64,000 nt of DNA from contig CALVCL010000012.1 in NCBI GenBank assembly GCA_944326085.1, positions 1 to 64,000 of the forward strand, given 5' to 3'. The position numbers and the translations under genes are program-made. Under the pieces are notes generated by a model. It saw nothing but the letters and a program-made list of their open reading frames with translations. It was not told where the DNA came from and did not search any database. The stretch is from an uncultured Tidjanibacter sp. GTDB taxonomy: Bacteria > Bacteroidota > Bacteroidia > Bacteroidales > Rikenellaceae. Within the stretch, counting starts at the first letter, position 1; every line of letters starts with the position of its first letter. Of this stretch, positions 1 to 7,414 are shown in pieces.

Positions 1-594
1 ATACTTGGCAAGGTACTCGCTCTGGACTATGACACGGGAGAGGAAGAAAGGATATCCCATGTGCTGTCCATGGACAGAGCGGCAAGGGAATATTTCTTCT
101 CATGGTGGAACAGGAGAGTGGAACGCATCAACCGAATAGAGGATGATGCTGAGGTGGAGAGCCGTGAGATGAAGCACCCGGCGCATGTGGCGAGGCTTGC
201 CCTGACAATGCAGGCCATGCGATACGCTTCCGGAGAAGACCATCTGCAGTCCGTGAATCTGGCTTCCGTAAAAGCCGCTGTCCGGCTGAACGGCTACTTC
301 GAGGACTCGTACCGCCGCATCCGTTCCTTCGTGGCAAACGATTCCTGCGAGGAACCGCCCAAGGTGCTGCTCTCGCTGCTGCCTGACATCTTCGACACGA
401 GGACGGCCATCGCCATAGGCAGGGAACAGCAGGATGTCAGCGAGCGCACGGTGATGAACTACCTCAAGGAACTGTGCAGGAGCGGGCTGCTGCGTAAGGC
501 CAAGGCCGGGCATTACGAGAAAGTCATATATGATAAATCTGGAAAATCTAATGAAAGCAACAATGAACCGCCAGTCCAAAACTGTAACGGATGA
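1..594 (+). CDS. DUF3987-like replication protein of a mobilizable element, C-terminal part
   Basis: The frame is open from base 1, so only the C-terminal 197 residues are visible and the true start lies outside the window. The end of the protein looks like a winged helix-turn-helix: residues around DVSERTVMNYLKEL resemble a recognition helix, followed by a basic GLLRKAKAG wing. Length, position and neighbours match the DUF3987 (primase/helicase-like) proteins that precede a DUF6371 gene and a mob gene in Bacteroides mobilizable elements; this family call is from context and general appearance, not from a diagnostic motif. It would act in replication or processing of the element. The nearest downstream gene starts 136 bp later, after a large dyad. 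Codon use is GC-rich compared with the restriction locus further right. Confidence 0.55.
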   Translation: MLGKVLALDYDTGEEERISHVLSMDRAAREYFFSWWNRRVERINRIEDDAEVESREMKHPAHVARLALTMQAMRYASGEDHLQSVNLASVKAAVRLNGYFEDSYRRIRSFVANDSCEEPPKVLLSLLPDIFDTRTAIAIGREQQDVSERTVMNYLKELCRSGLLRKAKAGHYEKVIYDKSGKSNESNNEPPVQNCNG

Positions 595-602
595 CCCCTT
601 GT

Positions 603-687
603 TGCAGCCTGCAGTCTTTGCAGTTTTGCAGTCTCGGAGTACCGGAAAGGTAAAATTCCTGCAAGACTGCAAGAACTGCAGACTGCA
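603..687. repeat. Symmetric dyad of eight TGCAG/CTGCA units
   Basis: Four TGCAG units start at 603, 610, 619 and 627, and four CTGCA units start at 659, 667, 676 and 683. They mirror each other exactly about position 645. The arms 603-631 and 659-687 pair at 25 of 29 positions, with a 27-nt loop. A ninth unit lies at 704-708. The dyad fills the gap between the end of the upstream gene (594) and the start of the DUF6371 gene (731). It could be an iteron-like protein-binding array, a single-strand origin or an mRNA hairpin; the sequence does not decide. Confidence 0.8.
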
Positions 688-730
688 AATGGCGGTTTTC
701 ATTTGCAGGAATCCACAAAAAAAGAACATC

Positions 731-1798
731 ATGAACGGATACAGATTCCACCTACAGAAATACCGTCCGGGCAGCAAGACCGCCTGCCCGGAGTGCGGCA
801 GGAAATCCTGCTTTACCCGTTATATCGACGAGGCGGGAGAGATTTCCTTCCCTGACAACGTGGGCATCTGTGACCATATCAACAGTTGCGGCTACCACTA
901 TACCCCGAAGGAATATTTCCGGGACAATCCGACTGTCAAAGAGAGGTTGGGTAAGCAGGAGAGGAACTTCCGCACACCGATGGCTGCAAGACCGATAGCG
1001 AAACCAGTACCGGAACAGGAGCCATCAATTTCTTTTCTTCCCTCTGATTGGGTGGAGCAGTCCATGCGCAGGTACGACATCAACCCCTTGTACCGGTACT
1101 TCACCAAGGTGGCCGGCAAGGAGGATACGGACAAGCTGTTCCGCCTCTACAGGGTCGGCACCTCAAGGATGTGGGACGGTGCGACCGTATTCTGGCAGAT
1201 AGATGTCAAGGGCAATGTGCGGGCAGGCAAGATTATGGGCTACGATGCGGCAACCGGCCACCGCATCAAGGGACCTTTTAACCAAGTCAATTGGGTACAC
1301 TCGGTGAGAAAGGTGCCGGATTTCAGGATGAAGCAGTGCCTGTTCGGTGAGCACCTGCTGTCGGACACTTCCGCCGCCATATCCTCCAAGCCTGTAGCCA
1401 TTGTCGAGAGCGAGAAGACGGCACTTATAGCCGCACATTTCATTCCCGACTTTATCTGGCTTGCCACCGGAGGGATGCACGGGTGTTTCAACAGCGAGGC
1501 CATGCAGGTATTGCGCGGTCGGGAGGTGATTCTCTTCCCCGACCTTAAGGTGACGGACGAATGGAGGCAGCGACTACCTATGCTGGAGGCCGTCTGCAGG
1601 CGTGCCACCTGCTCCGACCTGCTGGAGAAGATGGCGACCGACGAGCAGCGCAGTCAGGGACTGGACATCGCTGACTTTCTGCTGATGGAGGACACGCCGC
1701 AGATGATTCTTGCGAGGATGATAGAACGCAACCCCGTGTTGCAGACATTCATCGAAACCTTCGGGCTTGAACTGGTGGATGCGGGGAGGGCGGAATGA
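731..1798 (+). CDS. DUF6371 / Toprim-like primase of a mobilizable element
   Basis: A 355-residue protein when started at the ATG at 731 (MNGYRFHLQKYRPG). The open frame extends upstream to 530, but that part overlaps the previous gene and runs through the dyad, so 731 is the better start. The N-terminus has a zinc-ribbon-like segment (CPECGRKSC near residues 18-26, with a later C/H pair around CDHINSC). The middle carries a Toprim-like motif VAIVESEKTALIAA, with an acidic stretch ILFPDL further on, as in DnaG-type primases and DUF6371 proteins. The likely role is priming replication of the mobile element after transfer. It sits between a DUF3987-like gene and a relaxase, the usual gene order in such elements. 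Confidence in the family is good, in the reaction moderate. Confidence 0.7.
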   Translation: MNGYRFHLQKYRPGSKTACPECGRKSCFTRYIDEAGEISFPDNVGICDHINSCGYHYTPKEYFRDNPTVKERLGKQERNFRTPMAARPIAKPVPEQEPSISFLPSDWVEQSMRRYDINPLYRYFTKVAGKEDTDKLFRLYRVGTSRMWDGATVFWQIDVKGNVRAGKIMGYDAATGHRIKGPFNQVNWVHSVRKVPDFRMKQCLFGEHLLSDTSAAISSKPVAIVESEKTALIAAHFIPDFIWLATGGMHGCFNSEAMQVLRGREVILFPDLKVTDEWRQRLPMLEAVCRRATCSDLLEKMATDEQRSQGLDIADFLLMEDTPQMILARMIERNPVLQTFIETFGLELVDAGRAE

Positions 1799-1838
1799 TG
1801 TAAAAGCAGCGGACAGCTCGCTGTCCCATGGAAAAGGG

Positions 1839-1973
1839 GTTGTAAAATCCCGTAGCCTATTAGGGCATTTTCACCGCCTCCGCTCCGCTTCCGGCAGTCA
1901 AAAAGCCCATAGCCCGAGTGAATACCTCAGGCTCCAAATATATGCCTCCGGCAATAAAACGGGATTTTACAAC
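1839..1973. repeat. 15-bp perfect inverted repeat upstream of the relaxase; candidate oriT region
   Basis: GTTGTAAAATCCCGT at 1839-1853 is repeated in exact inverted form at 1959-1973. The 105 bp between the arms contain further short repeats (CCTCCG and CTTCCGGC-type blocks). The second arm lies 28 bp before the relaxase start. Relaxase genes often lie next to their origin of transfer, which usually holds inverted repeats next to the nick site, so this is a reasonable oriT candidate. No nick site was identified. Confidence 0.45.
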
Positions 1974-2001
1974 AGAAATGACAACCATAAGACGAACAGA
2001 T

Positions 2002-3375
2002 ATGAGCAATGCACAATACGCGGTCTGCCACCTGCAGCGTGGCAGCGGTAATGACAGTGGAATGTCATGCCATATAGAAAGGAAGGATGCCAAGGGAAAG
2101 AAATATGTTCCGGCAAATGCTGATGCAGACAGGACGCATCTAAACAGGGAACTGGTCAGATTCCCAGAAGGGGTATCCTGCCGCACCGAGGCGATACAGC
2201 ACCGTATCGACACGGCCGGGCTGCGCCGCAAGGTCGGCAGGAACCAGACAAAAGCCATCCGTATCATCCTGACCGGGACACATGAACAGATGATGAAGAT
2301 TGCCAATGGCGGCAGGCTGGACAACTGGATTGATGCCAACCTCAAATGGCTAAGGGATACATTCGGTGAAGACAACCTTGTATCGTGCGTATTGCACATG
2401 GACGAGAAAACGCCGCACCTGCACGCCACTGTCGTTCCCATTGTAACCGGGGAGCGTATCCGCAGGAAGCGGGAGGGCGAGAAGAAGTACGAGACGAAAT
2501 CCGGTCCCCGTTTGTCAGCGGATGATGTGATGCGGCGCACCAAGCTTCATGAATACCAGAACAGTTACGCAGCGGCCATGAAACCGTTCGGGTTACAGCG
2601 TGGGATTGTCGGCTCCACCGCCAAACATCAGGCAAATTCGGATTATTACAGGCAGCAGGTCATCCGTTATGAGGAGGACATAGCCAAGTTGCAGGCAGAT
2701 GTGGAGAAGGCGCAGGAGGGCAGGAACACCATCCTCTCGTGGTTCGGCAAGGGAGACCTTGCCAAAGCGAAAAAGGAACTATCGGACAAGGATGAGAAGA
2801 TTGCCGAACTCAATAAACAGATTAAGGCTCTTCAGGCAGAAAAGGCACGGTTGCAGGAGCAACATAAATCAGGAATCGAAAAGCTGCGGAACGGCTACCA
2901 GAAAGAGATAGACGCAGCCATCCGCAGGGCGGAAACCGCCGAGCGGCAGTCAGAAGAGAAAGATGCCGTCATAGACAGGCAGCGGAAACAGATAGGCCTG
3001 CTCGACCGTAAGGCAAACCCTCAGCGTTACAGCCTCTCATCCGGTGCCGAGCTTGTCCGAATCAACGTGTCCAACTACCGGAATCCGTCGCTCCATATCT
3101 GGACACGGGTCGGAGAGGAACTTTTTGAGGACACCAAGTTCCAGATAGACTATGATGTGGCCCAAAGGCATTTCAACGGCTTGATCACAGATGAGGAGTT
3201 TGTCAATGCCGTCTTCGAGCCGCAGGAACAGGTAAGCGGGAAGCAGGCCGAGCTGTTGGGAGCAGCTTTTACTCTTGCCGCTGGTGGTCCGGCAGAGGTT
3301 CACGTTGGTACTGGTTCTGGCAGCTCATCGTCTGACCTTCCGTGGAGTGAACAGAAAAAAGGGAATAGAAGATAA
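2002..3375 (+). CDS. MobV/Pre-family relaxase (plasmid recombination enzyme type)
   Basis: A 457-residue protein starting at the ATG at 2002 (MSNAQYAVCHLQRG). The in-frame ATG at 1918 lies inside the candidate oriT region and is less likely. The relaxase domain fills about residues 1-210 and carries the histidine motif HMDEKTPHLHATVVPI, typical of MobV/Pre enzymes that nick one strand at oriT and remain attached to its 5' end. Residues about 220-340 form a long charged coiled coil, followed by a Ser/Gly-rich tail. The protein would let the element be mobilised by a conjugation machine supplied in trans; no transfer genes are seen in the window. The gene ends only 67 bp before the first inverted repeat of the hsdS locus, and base composition drops sharply there. 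Confidence 0.85.
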   Translation: MSNAQYAVCHLQRGSGNDSGMSCHIERKDAKGKKYVPANADADRTHLNRELVRFPEGVSCRTEAIQHRIDTAGLRRKVGRNQTKAIRIILTGTHEQMMKIANGGRLDNWIDANLKWLRDTFGEDNLVSCVLHMDEKTPHLHATVVPIVTGERIRRKREGEKKYETKSGPRLSADDVMRRTKLHEYQNSYAAAMKPFGLQRGIVGSTAKHQANSDYYRQQVIRYEEDIAKLQADVEKAQEGRNTILSWFGKGDLAKAKKELSDKDEKIAELNKQIKALQAEKARLQEQHKSGIEKLRNGYQKEIDAAIRRAETAERQSEEKDAVIDRQRKQIGLLDRKANPQRYSLSSGAELVRINVSNYRNPSLHIWTRVGEELFEDTKFQIDYDVAQRHFNGLITDEEFVNAVFEPQEQVSGKQAELLGAAFTLAAGGPAEVHVGTGSGSSSSDLPWSEQKKGNRR

Positions 3376-3442
3376 AAACTAATTCAAAGTATGTTACGGA
3401 AAAACTTTAGCATACATATAATTAATCATCACTTACTATACA

Positions 3443-3475
3443 TACGCCCCATTATGGGAATGTGCCGTTTGAAGT
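3443..3475 (+). repeat. Inverted repeat IR1, left copy (33 bp)
   Basis: The 33 bp beginning TACGCCCCATTATGGG are identical to the reverse complement of 7198-7230. They encode the same peptide (TPHYGNVPFEV) just ahead of the first target-recognition domain in both hsdS genes. Recombination between the copies would exchange everything downstream of the conserved hsdS N-terminus. Confidence 0.93.
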
Positions 3476-4637
3476 ACCAGATTCTTGGGAATGGTGTAAA
3501 CTTGGAACTGTAAATGAAATTGCACGAGGAGGGTCTCCACGACCTATTAAAGACTATTTAACTAATGATGCTAGCGGTATTAATTGGATTAAAATAGGTG
3601 ATACTACAAAAGACGGCAAATATATAGATTCAGTAAAAGAGAGAATCCGGCCAGAAGGCGTAAAAAAATCACGGATGGTTCATAAAGGAGATTTTCTACT
3701 TACAAACTCCATGAGCTTTGGACGACCATATATATTAAATGTAGATGGTTGTATTCATGACGGTTGGTTGGTAATTTCTCCAATTGGAGAAGCATATATG
3801 TCAGACTTCTTGTACTATCTACTTTCATCTTCATTCGCTTTCGAGCAATTTACGAATGTTGCAAGCGGAGGTGTCGTAACAAATCTAAATTCAGATAAAG
3901 TTGCAGATACAAAATTTCCACTTCCTCCTCTTGCTGAACAAAAACGTATAGTTGTAGAAATCGAGCGTTGGTTCGCATTAATAGACCAGATAGAGCAAAG
4001 TCAATCAGACTTGCAAGATACAATTAGGCAGACTAAAAGCAAAATTCTTGACTTTGCCATTCACGGCAAGCTCGTGCCGCAAGATCCGAATGACGAGCCT
4101 GCTATTGAACTGTTGAAACGTATAAATCCCAACTTCACTCCTTGTGATAACGGGCATTATCCGCAGTTACCTGACGGGTGGGTAGTAGTTCCAATGCAAA
4201 TGCTGTGTTCTTTGACGGATGGAGAGAAACTTGACGGTAAAGAAATGCCAAACCTTGACGTAAAATATCTAAGAGGAGAACGTGACTTTAAGACACAGAC
4301 AAATGGGCGATATGTAGCAGCCAATAGCCTATTGATTTTGGTTGATGGAGAAAACTCTGGTGAAGTGTTCAGAACGCCGATTGAAGGTTATCAAGGCAGC
4401 ACATTCAAGCAACTACATATCAATGAAAATATGCTTGCAGAGTATATCTTACACGTTATAAACCTGCATCGTAAAGCATTGCGTGAAAACAAAGTAGGTT
4501 CGGCAATACCTCATCTGGATAAGAAGCTATTTAAGGCAATAGAAGTACCCGTACCACCTTATGATGAACAAGTAAGAATTGTTACTGTGATAAATTCAAT
4601 GCATAGTAAATTGGATGCAATAATGGAGAATTTATAA
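3462..4637 (+). CDS. hsdS: Silent, headless type I specificity subunit (hsdS cassette)
   Basis: About 390 residues with two target-recognition domains (TRDs), but without the first 60 residues of the expressed hsdS. The reading frame is homologous from the IR1 repeat (3443) onward and runs into a stop at 3423 upstream. There is no proper start; a GTG at 3462 is the first possible one. TRD1 covers roughly 3480-3920, and the central conserved helix (AEQKRIVVEIERWFALIDQI, then FAIHGKLVPQDPNDEPA) covers 3925-4140. TRD2 runs from about 4165 to 4560, and the gene ends in a second conserved segment. It lies opposite in orientation to the expressed gene, with no hsdM upstream. The most likely role is a storage cassette for DNA inversion, not a translated gene. 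AT-rich like the rest of the locus. Confidence 0.85.
   Translation: MPFEVPDSWEWCKLGTVNEIARGGSPRPIKDYLTNDASGINWIKIGDTTKDGKYIDSVKERIRPEGVKKSRMVHKGDFLLTNSMSFGRPYILNVDGCIHDGWLVISPIGEAYMSDFLYYLLSSSFAFEQFTNVASGGVVTNLNSDKVADTKFPLPPLAEQKRIVVEIERWFALIDQIEQSQSDLQDTIRQTKSKILDFAIHGKLVPQDPNDEPAIELLKRINPNFTPCDNGHYPQLPDGWVVVPMQMLCSLTDGEKLDGKEMPNLDVKYLRGERDFKTQTNGRYVAANSLLILVDGENSGEVFRTPIEGYQGSTFKQLHINENMLAEYILHVINLHRKALRENKVGSAIPHLDKKLFKAIEVPVPPYDEQVRIVTVINSMHSKLDAIMENL
4141..4162 (+). repeat. Inverted repeat IR2, left copy (22 bp)
   Basis: CTTGTGATAACGGGCATTAT plus CC is identical to the reverse complement of 6514-6535, and it marks the start of TRD2 in both hsdS genes. It contains a small dyad, GATAA-N6-TTATC, which would suit a tyrosine recombinase crossover site. 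Inversion here would swap TRD2 alone. Confidence 0.85.
4148..4181 (+). repeat. Inverted repeat IR3, left copy (34 bp)
   Basis: These 34 bp (TAACGGGCATTATCC...) are identical to the reverse complement of 5085-5118. They overlap IR2 and extend into the start of TRD2 (peptide NGHYPQLPDGW). They link the TRD2 of the plus-strand silent gene with the minus-strand half cassette. Confidence 0.88.
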
Positions 4638-4655
4638 ACTCTCCATTATTGCATC
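4614..4655. repeat. Tail-to-tail hairpin between two hsdS cassettes
   Basis: GATGCAATAATGGAGA at 4614-4629 is repeated inverted at 4640-4655, with 10 nt between the arms. It arises because both converging cassettes end in the same coding sequence (DAIMENL and DAIMESL). It may serve as a terminator for either strand or as another recombination substrate. Confidence 0.75.
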
Positions 4656-5118
4656 AAGTTTTTCAAACATTGCGTTTGTTGCATTGATTATACGCTTTTG
4701 TTCTTTTCTTGGCGGTATCGGCATGCAAAGTTTAGAGTATTCTGAAATCCAATAACGCTTATGAGTGTCACCAATGAGCCGTGTTATGTTCATAAACATA
4801 GCAACATATTCAATTTCTATATCAGCTGCTACTTTTAAGATTTTCATAGCAGATGATTTCACCTTGAATGGAAAATCAACGAGTTTAGAATCTGTGGTGA
4901 AGTCATCAAAAATGATACAGGGCGTATTCTGATAAATGCCTTCTGTTTCGTTAGTATATCCTATTACAAAAGACTTCCCTGCCGTTAAAACAGGGGTTAA
5001 ATATCTGTCGTCATAATCAGTTGAATTGACTATATAGGCTTGTGGTTGTTCGTATTCAACTATGTCCTCTAATCGACATTTGCACCACCCGTCAGGTAAC
5101 TGCGGATAATGCCCGTTA
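4632..5118 (-). pseudogene. hsdS: Silent hsdS half cassette (TRD2 only)
   Basis: An open minus-strand frame of about 162 codons runs from the IR3 repeat (5118) to the stop at 4632. It begins with NGHYPQLPDGW, exactly as the TRD2 of the plus-strand cassette does, and continues with a different recognition domain (CRLEDIVEYEQPQAYIVN...). It ends with the conserved segment PIPPRKEQKRIINATNAMFE. It has no start codon near IR3, no TRD1 and no N-terminal conserved region, so it cannot be a working subunit by itself. The intact frame and the repeat at its edge indicate a reserve TRD2 kept functional by recombination, not a decayed gene. Confidence 0.8.
5085..5118 (-). repeat. Inverted repeat IR3, right copy (34 bp)
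   Basis: Exact reverse complement of 4148-4181, at the 5' edge of the half cassette. Recombination with 4148-4181 would exchange the TRD2 of the plus-strand silent gene for the one stored here. Confidence 0.88.
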
Positions 5119-5157
5119 GGTTGCGCTTTATATTGTTATCGTATTCATCAAAAATTA

Positions 5158-5967
5158 ATGTATATGATAACAAAATTCAAAGACTATCTTGCCAAAACGA
5201 ATTTGGCAAAGAACACCGTAGCATCGTATGTGTGGACGGTGAACTACTTTCTCAGTCACTATGGAGAAGTGAACAAGAAAAACCTGTTGGCCTATAAGGG
5301 CTATCTGGTGGAAAACTTCAAACCGCAGACCGTCAATCTCCGTTTGCAAGGCATCAACAAGTATCTGGAGTTTACCAAGCACGACAGGTTGAAAGTGAAG
5401 TTTGTCAAAGTGCAGCAAAAGAACTTCTTAGAGAATGTCATCAGCGATGCCGACTATAAGTTTCTGAAAGCGCAGTTGAAGGCTGACGGTTACGATGATT
5501 GGTATTTCGTGGTATGGTTTATGGCGGCGACAGGTGCACGGGTAAGTGAGTTGTTGCACATAAAGGTTGAACACGTGAAAGTGGGTTATCTCGACCTTTA
5601 CAGCAAAGGCGGGAAAATACGCCGTCTTTATATCCCCAAGAATTTGCGGAATGAAGCCAAGCAATGGTTGAATGGGAAAGGCATAACAAGCGGTTATCTC
5701 TTTCTCAATCGTTTCGGGCAGCGCATTACGACACGCGGTATTGCCCAACAACTAAAGCATTTTGCCGATAAATATGGACTGAACCGTGATGTTGTTTATC
5801 CTCATTCTTTTCGTCACCGTTTCGCCAAGAATTTCCTTGAACGTTTCAACGACCTTGCCTTGTTAGCTGACCTTATGGGGCATGAAAGCATAGAAACCAC
5901 TCGCATCTATCTGCGCCGTACCGCCAACGAACAGCAGAAGATTGTTGACAAAGTGGTAAATTGGTGA
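5158..5967 (+). CDS. Tyrosine recombinase (hsdS invertase)
   Basis: A 269-residue site-specific recombinase of the XerC/D-like phage-integrase family. The N-terminal SAM-like DNA-binding domain covers about residues 1-85 and the catalytic domain about 100-269. All active-site residues are visible: R128 (TGARVSELL), K153 (SKGGKIRR), H216 and R219 (HSFRH), H242 (GHESIETT) and the nucleophile Y251 (RIYLRR). It sits between the half cassette and the expressed hsdS, inside the segment bounded by IR1, as DNA invertases of Bacteroides type I loci do. It is therefore predicted to invert the hsdS segments. An in-frame ATG at 5164 is an alternative start. It could instead be a leftover integrase, but its small size and position favour the invertase role. 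Confidence 0.9.
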   Translation: MYMITKFKDYLAKTNLAKNTVASYVWTVNYFLSHYGEVNKKNLLAYKGYLVENFKPQTVNLRLQGINKYLEFTKHDRLKVKFVKVQQKNFLENVISDADYKFLKAQLKADGYDDWYFVVWFMAATGARVSELLHIKVEHVKVGYLDLYSKGGKIRRLYIPKNLRNEAKQWLNGKGITSGYLFLNRFGQRITTRGIAQQLKHFADKYGLNRDVVYPHSFRHRFAKNFLERFNDLALLADLMGHESIETTRIYLRRTANEQQKIVDKVVNW

Positions 5968-5993
5968 TAATGTAGCCTTAGAAACGTGTTTTA

Positions 5994-7409
5994 TCACGCT
6001 TCTAAGGCATTTTGAATGTTGTCAAAAACGGAAAACAGTTCTTCAATTTTTAGCACTATTCTATCTTGTTCTTTTCGTGGCGGTAATGGCATTCCTATTT
6101 TATGCAATTCATTAGACGACAAGCCTAACAATCCGATACCTTTACCTCCTATTCGATTATGTTCTTTCAAGAATCGTAAAACATAATAATAAAATAAGAC
6201 ATTTAAGTCTCCTTTAGGGCGCAATCTATGAATGTGATTCTGAATGCAGATATTATAATCAAAATTCCATATTGCAGAACGGCCAATATCTCCGCCTTCA
6301 CATACAAGTAAGTCACCCTTTTGGACAGTACATTTTTCTAATTCATTATCCCTAAAAGGCATTTGTTTAACAAGAGACAAGTCAAACTGATTCCAATACA
6401 CATTGGATGTTGTAAGATAGTTTCTCAATACACCTTCTTTGTTTGATGAGTTAAGAGCCTTTCCCGTATTATGATAGAATATATCTCCTAAAATTACATC
6501 AATCCAACCAACGGGATAATGCCCGTTATCACAAGTAATTTCGGCCTTAGGATTGATGCGTTTTAGCAGTTCCGATGCTGGCTCGTCATTCGGGTCTTGC
6601 GGAACGAGTTTGCCGTGAATGGCGAGGTCAAGGATTTTGTTCTTGGCTTTTTTGATAACTTTCTGTAAATCCAATTTGCCTTGCTCAATTTGGTCAATTA
6701 AAGCAAACCAATTCTCTATCTCTGATACTATTCGGTGCTGTTCTGAAAGAGGGGGAAGAGGGAAAAACATTCGTTCCAAATTATATTTAGGTAATCCCTC
6801 ACGACCACTACCTGTTATCTTCATTGATTTAGAGAATATAGAGGATAGAACAAACGCATGGAAATATTCAGATACAACAAATATTGGACGCATAATGCAA
6901 ACATGTTGACTTACATTTCCCCGTTGAAAGTTTTCAGGAACAATTGCACAACGTCCCAAAGACCCACCTGTTATGTTTAAGAGTAAATCATTAGGCAAAA
7001 CTTCAGTACCAATCATAGTTTGATGTACCTCTTCTGATATAAATTTGATATCTTCGTAAACTAATCCACCGTTATAAATATTTTGAGACCGGAAAAATGG
7101 AATGCCCTTAGAGGAATAGTTACTGCCTCGCGGGGTACTTCCAGAACCTATTTTTGAACAAATATGTTCTATATCCGTCCACACCCAATTATCAGGCACT
7201 TCAAACGGCACATTCCCATAATGGGGCGTATCAGAAGTCTTTGCAGACTTTCTACTTCTCTTTATCTTTCCCTCTTTTATCAACTGCTCTTTTTCTACCT
7301 TGATGCGTTCAAGCAGGACAGATGCAGGTTCATCATTCGGGTCTTGTGGTACAAGTTTGCCATGAATGGCAAGATCTAATATCTTTTGACGTAATTTCTT
7401 AGTATCCAT
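5994..7409 (-). CDS. hsdS: Type I restriction-modification specificity subunit, expressed copy
   Basis: A complete 471-residue HsdS. The N-terminal conserved helix (MDTKKLRQKILDLAIHGKL) is followed by TRD1 from about residue 60 to 225. The central conserved region (SEQHRIVSEIENWFALIDQI and a second AIHGKLVPQDPNDEPAS) comes next, then TRD2 to about residue 435 and the C-terminal conserved helix (LPPRKEQDRIVLKIEELF). It directs the HsdM/HsdR complex to a bipartite DNA target, each TRD reading one half. It starts 5 bp after the DUF1016 gene on the same strand and is the only hsdS copy with its own N-terminus and an upstream hsdM, so it is the expressed one. Repeats IR1 (7198-7230) and IR2 (6514-6535) cut it at the TRD borders, so its sequence is expected to vary within a population. 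Confidence 0.93.
   Translation of the reverse strand: MDTKKLRQKILDLAIHGKLVPQDPNDEPASVLLERIKVEKEQLIKEGKIKRSRKSAKTSDTPHYGNVPFEVPDNWVWTDIEHICSKIGSGSTPRGSNYSSKGIPFFRSQNIYNGGLVYEDIKFISEEVHQTMIGTEVLPNDLLLNITGGSLGRCAIVPENFQRGNVSQHVCIMRPIFVVSEYFHAFVLSSIFSKSMKITGSGREGLPKYNLERMFFPLPPLSEQHRIVSEIENWFALIDQIEQGKLDLQKVIKKAKNKILDLAIHGKLVPQDPNDEPASELLKRINPKAEITCDNGHYPVGWIDVILGDIFYHNTGKALNSSNKEGVLRNYLTTSNVYWNQFDLSLVKQMPFRDNELEKCTVQKGDLLVCEGGDIGRSAIWNFDYNICIQNHIHRLRPKGDLNVLFYYYVLRFLKEHNRIGGKGIGLLGLSSNELHKIGMPLPPRKEQDRIVLKIEELFSVFDNIQNALEA
6514..6535 (-). repeat. Inverted repeat IR2, right copy (22 bp)
   Basis: Exact reverse complement of 4141-4162, at the start of TRD2 of the expressed hsdS. The bases directly flanking both copies differ, so the identity ends sharply at 22 bp. 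Confidence 0.85.
7198..7230 (-). repeat. Inverted repeat IR1, right copy (33 bp)
   Basis: Exact reverse complement of 3443-3475. It lies about 60 codons into the expressed hsdS, just before TRD1. The segment between the two IR1 copies (about 3.7 kb) holds all three hsdS recognition cassettes and the recombinase. Confidence 0.93.
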
Positions 7410-7414
7410 AGCAA

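Noticed and set aside
603-708. TGCAG units as a CRISPR-like or tandem repeat array
   Set aside because: Units are 5 bp, mirrored about a centre, and without spacers of constant length; a dyad explains them better.
100-777. Long minus-strand open frame opposite the DUF3987-like gene and dyad
   Set aside because: It runs antisense across a convincing gene end and the dyad, and its protein has no family likeness or promoter.
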